From Monosporascus cannonballus (Eukaryota > Ascomycota > Sordariomycetes > Xylariales), in assembly GCA_004154925.1 (NCBI GenBank), contig QJNS01000121.1:175044-239043 (forward strand): DNA of 64,000 nt. The letters run 5' to 3'. Positions 22,832 to 35,799 of this stretch are shown here, piece after piece (position 1 is the stretch's first letter; each line of letters starts with the position of its first letter). The notes beneath the pieces were generated by a model that made no database searches, had not been told where the DNA came from, and worked only from the letters and a program-made list of their open reading frames with translations. A program made the position numbers and the translations under genes.

Positions 22832-23287
22832 GTGCAGCAGACGGCGGATAGCTCCGTGCCGCTGTTTTGTCACCACCAAAGGGATATGAACATGGTTGTA
22901 TCAAAGGTAGTTAACGTCGTAGAAAAGGCGGTGCAAGGCTTCGACCGCACAGCAGAAGAGCTGCTCGCGAGATATGCGGACGACGAGAAGATATCATCCT
23001 CCTTGAATTCGTTGATCGACGCGTGCGGATATAACTGCACCGGGAGCTTCTACTGGAGTCTCCGTACTGAACCGCTAGGGAGTCGGCCAGCAATCGATGG
23101 CAAAGGGAACCACCACCCGATTAGACTAGCTCCGACAGGGAGAGTCTATGTGTTCTGGGGGTTTGGAGCGATTCAGACTGCTGTTTGCAAGTGGTGTACC
23201 TACCACGCTATTTGGTTTGGAAACCGCAAATATATGGGACTGAAATTTATCGAGTTACAGAGAAGAAAATGTTCCGTTACTTGGTGA
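22832..23287 (+). CDS. Hypothetical ORF, possibly a gene fragment
   Basis: 151 codons. The first half has an amphipathic, charged composition (MVVSKVVNVVEKAVQGFDRT, then AEELLARYADDEKISSSLNS, then LIDACGYNC) that looks like a helical protein; the second half is less convincing. A TATA-like GTATAAAAGG lies 40 bp upstream, at about 22791-22800. No family recognised, no clear introns. It might be a first exon, a relic or chance. Confidence 0.25.
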   Translation: MQQTADSSVPLFCHHQRDMNMVVSKVVNVVEKAVQGFDRTAEELLARYADDEKISSSLNSLIDACGYNCTGSFYWSLRTEPLGSRPAIDGKGNHHPIRLAPTGRVYVFWGFGAIQTAVCKWCTYHAIWFGNRKYMGLKFIELQRRKCSVTW

Positions 23288-24059
23288 AGCGTAGCAAGCT
23301 CAAGCGTTTGACTCAGTGCAAAGGTTAAGTTTCAAGCACAAGATATCCCCCGACTAAGGGATGGAGGCTCATACTGGTCCGCTGGAGTGGTCATTCGGCG
23401 GGTACAAACCGTATGAGTGCTGCCGGTGCTTCTCGGTCACCAATGCCTCTCGGAACGCCGTATTTGACGTGTACCGGCCAAGGCAGGCACTCGGAAGCCG
23501 GGAGTAGCCGAACGATGGGGACCCGGTGCTTCTAAGACAGAGAACAAGACACAAATAACACAACGCAAACTTCATTAATCCTTTCCAGAGGGCGATTTAT
23601 AGCTTATCCAGTTGTAGGCGAGACATGCCGGTTTCCTTGATAAGTGGGTCGAGAAGAAATGTGGGACTGGCTACATATTTTGGCTGTGACCAAAACCTTA
23701 GGGCTGTCATACTACCTACCAACATACTAGGTATGTATGTAGTTTGGTTCCTTCCGTTATGTAGCGCTCCTTCGGACAAGAGCCAGCGCAAAGGTGCTCA
23801 TAAGCTGTCTATCCTAACAAGCAAGGAGTAAAATACCATGCCACATGTTTTATTAGGTGATGAGAGGTCTGGTTTTCCTTCACACTTGCAACATGCAAAG
23901 CGAGGATCGGGGTTAATTAAAAAGCGATCCCCACTCTATACACCCCACCCAATAAACGCGGGGGTTTTCTATTATTTCTTCACTCGGTCAAAGAGGAGCT
24001 TAGAGAAGCCGCCTATTGCAAGCTCAACCCCGTCGAATACGTATGGTCTTGGATGACCT

Positions 24060-24560
24060 CGAAGTCTTATATACGGAGATACATTCCGGTTTGCAGTCAT
24101 TAGGGCGAAGAAGCATTATATTGAGCTATAATAGATGCGTAGAAAGCAGTTGTTAGAGATTTCTGTTGCAATTTTCATTATTATAATAGGACCGGATAAA
24201 ACGATGTTATAACAGTAGTAGAAAACAGGGGAAAAAATTACGATGTTACTTTGTATATAAATTGTATACGAATTAACATTCCAGCTAATCACAGAATTTC
24301 GTAAACCTAATAAAAAAACTTTACTAAAAATACTTGTCTTAGTTTATATTATTAAGTTATTCAGAACTCAATATATATATCATAAGTATAATTTAAAATT
24401 TAATTAAATTGAAGGTAGTTACGTTTTGTTTCTATTCAATTGTTTTTTTACAATAATGCAAAATTAAACTCTTTTTCATCACTTTATTTACCAGAGTACC
24501 TTCCTGTTAGTATGTTGTTAGCGAGTCATTTGATACACACATGTTTCAGTATCTGCTTCG
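24060..24560. other. AT-rich island
   Basis: About 500 bp dominated by A and T, with runs such as TTTAAAATTTAATTAAATTG and ATATATATATC, in contrast to the GC-balanced surroundings. No open frame of note. In ascomycetes such islands often are repeat-induced point-mutation (RIP) remains of repeats; that explanation is inference. Confidence 0.75.
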
Positions 24561-24753
24561 GTGCAGTAGTAGCGCTAGTGCAAAGCTAACAACCCTCTCC
24601 TAACCCAACCCTTATTAGCGCGGATAACCATCGATCCTATTCAAGCAAAAGAGGAACGGAGCACGCTGACTTACACCCGCGATTACTCATAGCTCCTCCC
24701 ATGTCCCTACGCCATCATCGCACCACTCATCTAGTCCCGTAGTAAACCCGAAT

Positions 24754-27247
24754 ATGTCCGGACGACGTGGACGTCCGCCTAGCCGGCGCTCCGGGTCCGC
24801 CGAGCCTACTTCAGAGTCAGCCATTAGGCGCACCAGACGTAATGCGCGACGTAATGGAGCTTCTACTAAATCCACCGAGATGCCTTCAAGTCAACCCTAC
24901 CTTAAGAGGGCTACTCGCAGCACTACTATTCTCGGCGGTGACGGTGTCGGGGCTAGTTCTCCCCCGAAGATCGCCCAGCGAGGAACTAGACGCCAACGCC
25001 GTCGGAGCATCGAGAGTGTTGCCACTGGCGACTTCATCCTCAAAAGTTCCGGCGAATATGTCAGTCCCGAGCCTGAGGAGGATCATGTGGTGGAACTTGA
25101 GGAAGGCCTCGAAGAAGAGCCCGAGACAGGCGTTCCGGAAGGTGTCGAGGGCGAGGGGCCTGGGGGAGCATCTAACGTGGATCGTAAGTTAATCTGCATG
25201 ACCAGGCTCTTCTAGGCTAATACCCCTGTTAGATGCTCCCGCGATGACCGACTCTGTGGAAGCTAGAGATGCCCAAGCTCCAGCTAGGATGTTCGGTGAC
25301 AGCGAATCAACCATAGAGAGAGATGCAAGGATCCGGGCATTGCTAGAGATCGCACTACCCGATTTCTCACGGATATGCGGCAAGATCCTCGAGCAGCTAA
25401 AAGCCATTGGGGATGGCATGCCATCAACGACGGATAGTATGAGATTGGAGGTCCTCAAAATACCCTACGATGCTTGGCGGTTTGCGTTCACTGACAGTGG
25501 TATACCGTTCATCAACCTCGAGCAGACCTCCTTCGGTCTCCTTAGCAAAGATGACACAGCGTCACTAGCCGAAGCCCGAAAAGCAGTCTGTTCCGGTAAC
25601 CTTGTGTCACTCCTGGCGCTTATCGTCGATATCAGAGTAGGCAAGAGACAGGCTGCGCCGGTTCTGCAGGATCTTGACGACGCGTTTCCTACCTTGTTTG
25701 ATCCTACCTTCCAGGGTCGCAGGGACGGGATCGCGGAGACTTTTGACTTAGCTTTTCGCATTAGGTGCCGCCGCCTTGTCGACTCGCTCTCCGCGGCGTC
25801 TGAACAGCCAATCTCCTTAGCTGCACGCATCTTCTGCGATAGAATGGACGAAGCATCGACTCGTGCTCGGCAAATTCTGGAAGATGGGCCCTATAAACAT
25901 CTTGCCGATGTCAACGTGAACGAAGACGACGCATCCCGCGAAATCTACCAAAAAATCTTGAGGCAGCTAGTGCCTCGACTCTCCAGTGGCGATACGTCGG
26001 AAATCCGAGCCTCTCTGGACGCCACATATCCACAAGAAACCTTACTTAGCGACTTGAGATCCTGGGCACTGACGAGCCTGGAGCGGCTGACCAAATCGTC
26101 ACCTATGGCCGATGATAAACCCGGCCGTCCTGTAGCCGAGACTCGTAACACAAACGCAAGCTCTGCTCACGATGGATCTGAGCCTCCATTCGTCGGTGCC
26201 GAGGAAGGCGCCCAAGCCGGCTCGGACTCCGGTTCGGACTCTGAGTCACAAGATATCCATGTACCGGCGTTGAAAGGTCCCCAGTAAGTACTCGGAAATA
26301 TCGGATCCATACAGGAGATTCATGCTAACCTACCTTCTCCTCTTTTCTACAGGGGAAGTTTCTTCGACGGCTCCGTCACGCTAGCAGAGGTGAGGCGGAG
26401 TGAAAGACTGACGTCGGAGAGAGCTAGCCTCGTGCCGCCCTCAAATCAACAAGCTGTGAAGGGGAAACAGAAGGATTCCAACCTCCAAGACGCCATACGC
26501 CGCCTTGACTCCACACATGTGTTGAGCGCTCTCGACGTCCGCCCACCTCCGGTATATCCTTCTAATAACCGTGGTCGTGACTCAATCTCAGTTGTGCAGT
26601 CAGCGTCGACATCCACTCGGTCGGGAGCTTCGAAACGCCTACGTTCTGTCGATTTCGATAATAACGAAAACGATTTCGAGGTGAAATCGAGTCTTACTAG
26701 TAGAGCCAGGCGAGCCCGGATTGACGACACGGGTGCTTTCGAGACGTCCCCTAGACGCGCTCCATTATCGGGTCAGCCTCCAGCAAGCTCCTTGGAACCC
26801 GTGCAGGAACGTCACAGACTACTCCAGTCAAGCTTGCCTGTGGGCGGAGGACTCCAAGGGCACCACCTTATTGCCCTGAGTCAAGACGTCCGAAACATCA
26901 AACGAGACTTCAACGCACGTCGGCCCCGACAATCTCGAGTACCCTGGTCGGCTGAAGATACGGACCTGTTAATCAAGCTCATAGCCAAGCATCGCTGCTC
27001 GTGGAGTGCGATTGCCGAAGAAGGGGGCTTTGAGGTCTCACGCGATCAGCAAGCAGTGCGTGACCGAGCCCGGAATCTTAAAGTCCTATTCCTCCAAGGT
27101 GACAAGACCCTTCCTGCGTGCTTCGACATGGTCGCGCTAGGCCAGAAGGAGAGAAACACAGTCATAAGAGTCGGTAGGAATCCAGACCGGAGGGAGAGTG
27201 ACTTGGATCAGGATAACAACGTTATCAACCATATATGGGTACCCTGA
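24754..27247 (+). CDS. Myb-domain protein with Taz1/TRF-like layout (candidate telomere-binding protein)
   Basis: Exons 24754-25183, 25233-26283 and 26353-27247 join to 791 residues. Order: Arg/Ser-rich basic N-terminus (MSGRRGRPPSRRSGSAEPTS) with an acidic patch; a predicted all-helical central region of roughly 300 residues (from STIERDARIRALLEIALPDF to SWALTSLERLTKSS); a disordered Ser/Arg-rich linker; and a C-terminal Myb repeat at about 690-745 (VPWSAEDTDLLIKLIAKHRC, SWSAIAEEGGFEVSRDQQAV, RDRARNLKVLFLQGD). Its recognition helix resembles the telobox consensus VDLKDKWRN in a diverged form. Helical centre plus one C-terminal telobox-like Myb is the architecture of S. pombe Taz1 and mammalian TRF1/2, so a double-stranded telomere-binding role is plausible but inferred. 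A different Myb-type transcription factor is the main alternative. Confidence 0.75.
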
Positions 27248-28025
27248 AGTTGCAACTAAGTACACTCCACAGAGGATGCGGGAGACTATTTTGCCCACTA
27301 GGATGAGAGGCGGCATAGTTGCCAGCCAGCTACATGGTCCGGTCCCGGTCATAGTCCTGTATTTTGATCGAAATCTAGGCGTTTAATCCACATGCTAGAT
27401 AATGATATCCTCATAGCTAGATCTTGCACGTACTTTAAAATAATACTGAAATTCATTGGTCTTTCACCAGCGGGGCACTGGAGGGGTACCAACCTGAGTG
27501 AGCTCACTATGGCGGGGCCCCTTTAGGTTTTACTGTGAGCATACCGGATGCCCTTTGTCTCACATCTATCCTCTTTCCTCCGTTCCATATTGCGGCCACT
27601 CCTTATATACACGCCGGTGCTTGTCTCCCCCAACTACCTCCTACTCGGTTGTTTAGATTGTGATGTGAACTCGGGAAGGCCGCTGGTGGCAGGTGTGGCC
27701 TCTGGGTCACGTGATCTCATACAGGTGCGTCAGTGGGGCTCGTTGCCTGCCAATTTTTTTTAATATTTTTTTGCCACGACAACCCCGCAGTCGTGCAAGG
27801 AAAATCTTATAAAGTTACAGGACCGGACCTCCTCTTCTCCCACTTCCTCCTTTACCCGATTGTCCTCGCATACCGCTGTTCACTTAGCATCAGCATCTGC
27901 AAACCGTGAGAAACTCCGTCTCTATTCTCGTAAAATGTCCGCGATTGTCTGCTAACCATTTCCCTCCAGTTTCCCTACTTCCTACTTCACCAGAACTCTC
28001 GTCAGCAGATTTTCCATCCGCCAAA
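27248..28025. promoter_or_regulatory. TEF1 promoter and leader region
   Basis: Upstream of TEF1. It contains TATAAAG at 27808-27814 and a long pyrimidine-rich stretch at about 27829-27868, both common in strongly expressed fungal genes. A GTGAGA near 27907 followed by GCTAACC and CCTCCAG up to 27970 could be a 5'-leader intron; this is inference. Confidence 0.55.
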
Positions 28026-29957
<1,932 letters not shown>

Positions 29958-30381
29958 GTTATACCCTAGGAAATTTCTTGTACCACACCTTGCGCGTGCT
30001 TCTCTCGCGACATGATCATGCCTTGACGAATTCCCTTTGCTTTGCACGATCTGATGGACGTATGACTACGGAAATGGCCATATGAGAGGAAGGGTTATGG
30101 GCTTTATGCGATGAATCTTCTCAGTGGTGCCTGTAGTAGGGAAATAGAGTCAATAGACCGTGATGTTCTGAAATGCTTTTTGCGCCTTCGTGGTATGTGG
30201 TGATAAAACGTATCTTTGTTGCCGGCGTATGATATGCTGGTGGGATGGAGGGCTGCAACGTCACTTGCCACGAAAACCCTCACAGTTGATTGGTGTAAGA
30301 GGATGTGGTAATAAATATACATTGGTATTACAGTATCTTGCTACAAGGCGTCTATATCAATTGACATGACTCATACAACGG
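29958..30381. other. Convergent gap between TEF1 and SLS1
   Basis: Contains the TEF1 3' untranslated region and the SLS1 3' end. No other feature recognised. Confidence 0.6.
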
Positions 30382-33306
30382 CTATGAAGTTCTGCGTTGG
30401 CCCCCAGAATATCCAGACCATATTGAGTTGGTCCTTGCGAAGTTGTAGCAGCAAGCCAGGAATCCCGTCTGGAGCCCCTCCGGATCCTCCGCCTCAGGCT
30501 CACCGTCTAGGATGGGCTCGAGGCTGACTTCGGCGCGGCGCCCGCCGCCCTGCCCGGCTTCGATCGACGTGTACGTCAGCCTCTGCCCCTCGTAGGGTAT
30601 CGCCACGGAGCGGCGCAGCTCAAGGCCGACGAACTCATAAGTGGTGCTGACGAGCTCGTCCTCGTCGTCCGGACTCCGGTGGCGCCCCCGGGACCCAGCG
30701 CCGGTCGCTCCCGCCGCGGCCGACGTCTCGGGCCGGCTGAAGAGCCGCAGCGGGACGGGGAACTTCTGGCGCGGCGGCATTTCGAGCTTGCCACGGGCGA
30801 GGTCGAGGCGCGCGTTGGACAGGAAATCGGAGATGGGCTGCCAGTTGGCGAGGGCGTCGGCGCCGCCGGCGGCCTCGAGGGCGGCGTGTCGCGTCTGCAC
30901 GACGCGTAGGTCCGCGGGCGACGACGGCAGCATGACGTCCGACACGTGCGACTCCGCGATGGCGCGCAGGCTCTCGACGCCCGTGATCTCCGTGTCGGTG
31001 GCCGCGAGCCGCAGCTCGAGCACGGGGGCTCCCGCGACCGTGTTGGGCGCGCCGCCCATCTCGTCCTCGGCGGCCGCGTTCTCGGCCTCAACCTCGGCCT
31101 CCTTCTTGGCCTTTTGCCCGGCTCGCCGCCTCGTCTTGCCCGTGGACAGCGACTTCGGCGGCGCCGTCTCGCCCGAGGTGGGGCTGGGGCTCGGCCAGAA
31201 CCGGATGGTGATGGTGGATGTGGTCTGAACTAGGGTGGATTCGGCGGCGCCCCTGGCCTCGAGCCTCGCGAGGTGGAGAGGGTGTGGCGTCAGGGCGGAG
31301 AAGATGCGCGGGTGGTGGGCTGTGAGGAGATCGGGGAGAGGTGGTGGTAGAGCGTCTGGTTGATAGGCATGCAGTAAATGGCCGAAGTAAGCTTTAGACG
31401 ACGTCTCGAGGGTTTTTGCCCACTGGACATTTTGCGCCGGGGTTATGTCATCCGCGGAGGCTTCCTGACTCTCGTGACCGCCTGGACTGATCGGTAATGG
31501 GAGATTCCGTAGAGGATACCCGACTTCACGAGTCTCGACCCCCGGTTTGGGATCGAGGTCGGATATCGGAGTTTCAGAGCGTAGCGGGAGGACGTAACGA
31601 GCCCATTCGCCCATCTTATCCTTCCAACTCCATTTGTCCTTACTCGTCCGGTCCACGACGAAACGACCGCTGCTTTGGTCCGGTAGAGTTTCGGCGTAGA
31701 GGTCCGTTGAGGCCTTTTCGGGCGCCAGGGCGGTCCAGAGGAATCGGAAAACGATATGTCGCAGATCCTCGAGACATCTACTATCACGTGTCTTCGGCTC
31801 GATCCAAGTGACATGAAGCTGTAACTAGAGCGTATCAGCACATGGAGGCCAGGGAAACGAGGGTGGGGGTATACTGACGCGCTTTTGTGTCCAGCTCTTC
31901 CTAATGTGGGTGTTGGTGATACGGCCGACCTCCTCTAGCAGCGCGTCGTCTAGGGACTCGGAAGGGAGGATGCTCAAGGGGATGGACCGGCTCGTCACAC
32001 CCTTGAGAGTGCTGTGGAGATGTTTGAGTAGAACTTCGGCCTTGGGTTTCGTCGTCACCAGTCGCAATGACTTTGATTCTCGGAAGGCCTCGATTTTCTC
32101 GCCAGGCTCCAACCAGGTGTCGCCTAGCCGGGTCATGAAGCGTTGTGCGCCGCCTGGAGCACGATAGGGGTTTAGTATAATGGAAAAAGGTCACGCAAGA
32201 TCAGAGATAGAAAGGAAAGAGACCCGAGAGGGGTTGAGAGAGCGCTCACGCATTAAGAGGGTGAACTCCCAGTTCCGGAGCCTAACCCAGATCTCCCCTA
32301 AACCCGAACTGAGCTCTTGTATCGACAGCGCCCAGCACTCGCGCAGTATTCCGATAGCCAGCTTCTCCTTGTCGGTAGTGGAGTCCGAAATATACCCATG
32401 AAGATTACGACCGGTTCCTTCTGCAATGGTGCCATCGCCGTTCAGGGGCGCCCATGGGCTTATACTTCTGATCCAGTCGTACTCCTCCGGGACGCCACTT
32501 CCACCTGCGGATGGGACCGACTCGGAGTCTCCGGCGGGAGGCTTGTGGGCCCGAACATCAGCTTCCTGCTTGAAGTTTTCTATGTAGTCCTTCAGCTGGC
32601 TCTTGAGGAAACCGTCGGTTAAGGCTTTTTGCAGTTTCCGAAATGCCTTCTCCGACAGCAAAGTCTCGGTCCTGGGCCAGAGCTCGTCGATATTGGCGCG
32701 GGCCTCTTCGGGTGTAGCCGGTTCACTTCGGGTGTCGAGCAAAGCTTCCACGTCGGTCGGTCCGGGTTCAGGGCCGAGGATTACGGAAGCGATTCGCTTC
32801 TTCCGGTACACGCCCTCTTTCATAACAAGAGCTTGAGCCGGCCTTCCGAGCATGTCGGTACCCAGGCTCTCGGTCGCTTCAATGAGAACACGGCCTTTGG
32901 CTACATGCTTCTTGGTTCTAGACTGGTCTATCTTGAGTCTCCTGACTCTAACCGGGCGGCGGCGCTCCGGAGGCGGCCTAGCTTTGGTCATGGCATCGTT
33001 ACGGAGAATATCCGAGAACAGAGAATCGAAACGTTCTGAGCCTTCGTCTTGGTCTTGATCTTGGTCCCGATCATGTTTTTGCGGCTGTTCCTCTGTTTCT
33101 TGTTGCGGCTGCTCTTGGTTGCTCGGAAGAGCAGTCGACTCAGTTGCGAAGCATCGTATATTTCGTAGACTCGGTATAGTGTGTTGCCGCCCGAATGACC
33201 GAGTTCCGGTTGTTGGTGGAGGACGGCGGGAACTCTGGCTTGGGAGAAGAAGGCGCAATCTACATCTGAGGCAGACAGAGGCAGTAGAGAGATTTCTTGT
33301 GAACAT
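30382..33306 (-). CDS. sls1: Sls1-like mitochondrial inner-membrane regulator of mitochondrial gene expression
   Basis: Yeast Sls1 is a mitochondrial inner-membrane protein coupling transcription and translation of mitochondrial genes. Minus exons 33306-32250, 32153-31879 and 31818-30382 give 922 residues. It starts MFTRNLSTASVCLRCRLRLL, a good presequence. Family traits seen: LGTDMLGRPAQALVMKEGVY, then NIDELWPRTETLLSEKAFRK and LQKALTDGFLKSQLKDYIE, KH-like segments around the two introns (LRLVTTKPKAEVLLKHLHST), and a long C-terminal region with FVGLELRRSVAIPYEGQRLT. A Gln/Glu/Asp repeat stretch (DRDQDQDQDE) follows the presequence. The second intron uses a GTCAGT donor. Frame remains open 21 codons upstream but without an ATG. 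Assignment rests on the N-terminal third; the Ala-rich, very GC-rich part near 30600-31100 is less typical. Confidence 0.82.
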
Positions 33307-34003
33307 CAAGAGCGGCTTGATGTGTTGTTGTGACGCGGAGAAAGAGGTTGAGAAGTCTTTCCTTCCCAATTAATACTGATTCTGGCATAAAGGCCGAATA
33401 AAAGTAACTCCCGTTTTAATACGCCTGGGGAACCTTCTCAATTGCTAGGCCGAACTGCAGATAGATATATATATATAATGTATATCTATATGTAAGTGTG
33501 GATATATATATATATGTGTGTGTAGGTGCCTATCTATAAGAGATAAGATTTGCGCGGGGCAACTTTTTTTTTTCCTATTGACTTTTTATCTGAGAATTTC
33601 GATTACCCAATCGGGCTAATTCCATACTGGGTACTTCTTAGCCACTTGCGCATGTGCCTATGATTCAGCACTCCACTTACTCGAACAAGACCATACCGTC
33701 TCCATTTAAGGTACCGTATCTATCTATCTATACCTTATCGCTCCAGATGCGAAGACGCGCTCGGCTCCGGTTCACATGCATGGGAATGGGTCCATCAACT
33801 AACTTGATTGGAACCGCGTCCGCCCTTTGATATAGTGATACTACGCAGCTCCCTAAATACGTCAAGGTACCTAGATATAGAGACGACCTATACAAGCAGA
33901 CTTTCTTACTACAGTATCACAGGGTCGTCCCCCGCTTTCCAGCATATTACGAGACAGACCGACAGACCGATAGCAGTTAGTTCCCTATAAAGCCGCCGCA
34001 GCC
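33307..34003. other. Divergent promoter region SLS1/NSE3
   Basis: Roughly 700 bp between two divergent genes. It includes a TA/GATA-rich microsatellite at 33460-33520, a poly-T run near 33565, and GGTACCTAG near 33866. No coding exon recognised. Confidence 0.55.
33460..33520. repeat. TA-rich microsatellite
   Basis: Imperfect alternating TA runs with TATCTATATG interruptions and a TGTGTGTG end. Confidence 0.8.
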
Positions 34004-35059
34004 ATGCCACCTCAGACTCAAAGGCGCAGGCGCACAGCCAACGCTGAGCCGGACGATTACGAGAACGAGCCCCGTAGGCGCCAGCCTCGGCATGCTGCCA
34101 ACGACTCGGACGATTCGGATGCGTCGGAAGGCGACCAGGACGACGATGTCGATATGGATCGGTCCGCCCAAGGCGACGAGGAGCAGCTGATTAAAAAGCT
34201 TGTGCGATACGCTCTAGCATGCGAATACGCAAGGATCCCCATTCGAAGAGATGGCATTCGAGATAAAGGTGACTGATCGTCGGCTGTCTAGACTTATGTC
34301 TCGCCGTCTTGCTAATTTTGGAGTATCTCAGTCCTCGGAAATAACGCCAGGTCGTTCAAGCGAGTATTCGACGGTGCCCAGAAGCAATTACGCCACATCT
34401 TCGGCATGGAGATGTCCGAATTGCCTGTTAAGGAGAAGCGAACACTCAAGGAGAAACAGAGTAAGATATCTCCATCCATTGTTTCCTACTGCCACTGCCA
34501 TTGCGGTAATTAATCCCGCTGACTGCTCTCACCAGAGGCGTCCGCCAGGAAAGCAACCTCCCAAGCACCTCAATCATCACGACAGTACATCCTGATCTCC
34601 ATCCTGCCTAGAGAATTCAAATCCCATGCCATCATTGGCCCGGCCAGGGCACCGGGCTCTCAAGAGGAAGCGTCCTACATCGGGTTCTACACCATGATCA
34701 TCTCCCTTATCGTACTGAGCGGCGGCGAACTGAGCGACATGAAGCTCAAGCGTCATCTCGGTCGCATGAATGCCAGCCAGAACCTTCCTATGGATAAGAC
34801 GGACAATGTCTTGCAGAAGCTGGTCAGACAGGGCTACCTTGACAAGGTGGTAGACAAGTCGGACGGGGACGAGGACACGATAACCTGGTGTGTCGGCCCG
34901 CGCGGCAAGGTTGAAATTCCGCCGCAGAGCATCGCGGCATTTGTCACGGAGGTCTGGGGCGAACTGCCAGATGACTTCAACAAGAAACTGCAGAAAAGTC
35001 TCGGCCTGCAGGACACTCCTCAGGTCCAGGCGGAAGACGGTGGTGGCGCTGAAGAATGA
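34004..35059 (+). CDS. nse3: Nse3, MAGE-domain subunit of the SMC5-SMC6 complex
   Basis: Nse3 pairs with the Nse1 RING subunit and bridges to Nse4 in the SMC5/6 genome-stability complex. Exons 34004-34268, 34332-34460 and 34536-35059 give 305 residues. After a basic and acidic disordered N-terminus (about 1-58) the MAGE homology domain begins EEQLIKKLVRYALACEYARI. It continues RVFDGAQKQLRHIFGMEMSE LP, then RQYILISILPREFKSHAI, EEASYIGFYTMIISLIVLSG, GYLDKVVDKSDGDEDTITWC and VGPRGKVEIPPQSIAAFVTE. These match tandem winged-helix signatures of MAGE proteins (LL.IVL..I... and GP.A.). Divergent from SLS1, convergent with the SF3b 10-kDa gene. Confidence 0.92.
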
Positions 35060-35389
35060 GCACGACATTTGGGAGGTGCGATGAATGGTGTCACTGCTTG
35101 GGGGAAAAAATGGTGACACAACGGATATGGCGTACGTTGTTTGGGGCTGGACTATTGATACCACAGCATCAGAAAATGCCGGGGAGTAGGCATGGCTGGC
35201 CGATTTGATGTTTATCCGGGGTTGAATTCGTATCTGTATACCACTCGCAACGCTAGATGAATCGCGAGACTCCGTCTTCCGGTCCTCGCGAACCGCGTCC
35301 GCCCCAAAAGTGATTTTATGCGTTCTCGAAAACCTGTGGTTCGTTTTGCGTGACACTAGCATCCACTGTGCTCGAGGATTGAGCTACCC
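35060..35389. other. Convergent gap NSE3 / SF3b10
   Basis: 3' ends of two convergent genes. No additional feature seen. Confidence 0.6.
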
Positions 35390-35799
35390 TCAGTTTCCTT
35401 GTACAGATCTCGATATGGGCTCGTCACCCTCTCGCGGGGGAGGGGGCCCACAAGGTTGAATCATCTTTCGGATGAGCTGGGCGCGAACCTTCGCAGCGGG
35501 TTCATTCTGCGCAAGGGAGATGTAGGCTAGATGGGGGGGATGGCCGACGATGCTCGAATACGTGTCGCGGGCGATGTTGGCCCTCCATTCCCACGATGTC
35601 GTGTCCGGGTGACCCGTTCCGACGTATTTGGCCTGTAGCCGTTCAAGTTCTTGCTGGGTGCGCAACTTATCGGCCTATGTCGATGTCGACGTGTTAGCCA
35701 TTTGAGCATTGCGAGAATGCAACAACAACAACAATAATAATGATAACCACGGTGGTCGCGGGGGTAGATGACGCCGTAGTTGTTTGGGACACTTACCAT
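35390..35799 (-). CDS. Splicing factor SF3b 10-kDa subunit (SF3B5/Ysf3)
   Basis: Small subunit of the SF3b part of U2 snRNP that helps recognise the branch site. The first coding exon is only the ATG (35799-35797), followed by a GTAAGT intron (35675-35796) and exon 35674-35390; total 97 residues. The protein reads M-ADKLRTQQELERLQAKYV, GTGHPDTTSWEWRANIARDT, YSSIVGHPPHLAYISLAQNE and KMIQPCGPPPP, which is a near-textbook SF3B5 sequence. The last 13 residues (after the prolines) extend past the usual end of about 86 residues. Without the one-codon exon the frame has no start, which is why I accept it. The intron carries CAA/AAT microsatellite sequence. Confidence 0.93.

Larger units (their letters stand above)
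18540..24753. other. 6.2-kb gene-poor region
   Basis: Largest gap in the window. 18540-19080 is the GDT1 promoter side. Near 19186-19220, 19990-20012 and 23711-23742 are GTAGGTA/CCTAGG palindromic motifs. Coding-like fragments that I could not assemble into genes lie at 20530-20764, 21270-21430, 21960-22584 and 22832-23287. An AT-rich island spans roughly 24060-24560. No intact transposase, reverse transcriptase or long terminal repeats were seen. Confidence 0.5.

Noticed and set aside
30576..31233. Several long ORFs on both strands in GC-rich part of SLS1
   Set aside because: The very GC-rich SLS1 exon has few stops in any frame; only the minus frame joins the other SLS1 exons.
34577..35362. 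261-codon minus ORF opposite NSE3
   Set aside because: Covers the last NSE3 exon in antisense; the NSE3 frame has clear MAGE motifs.
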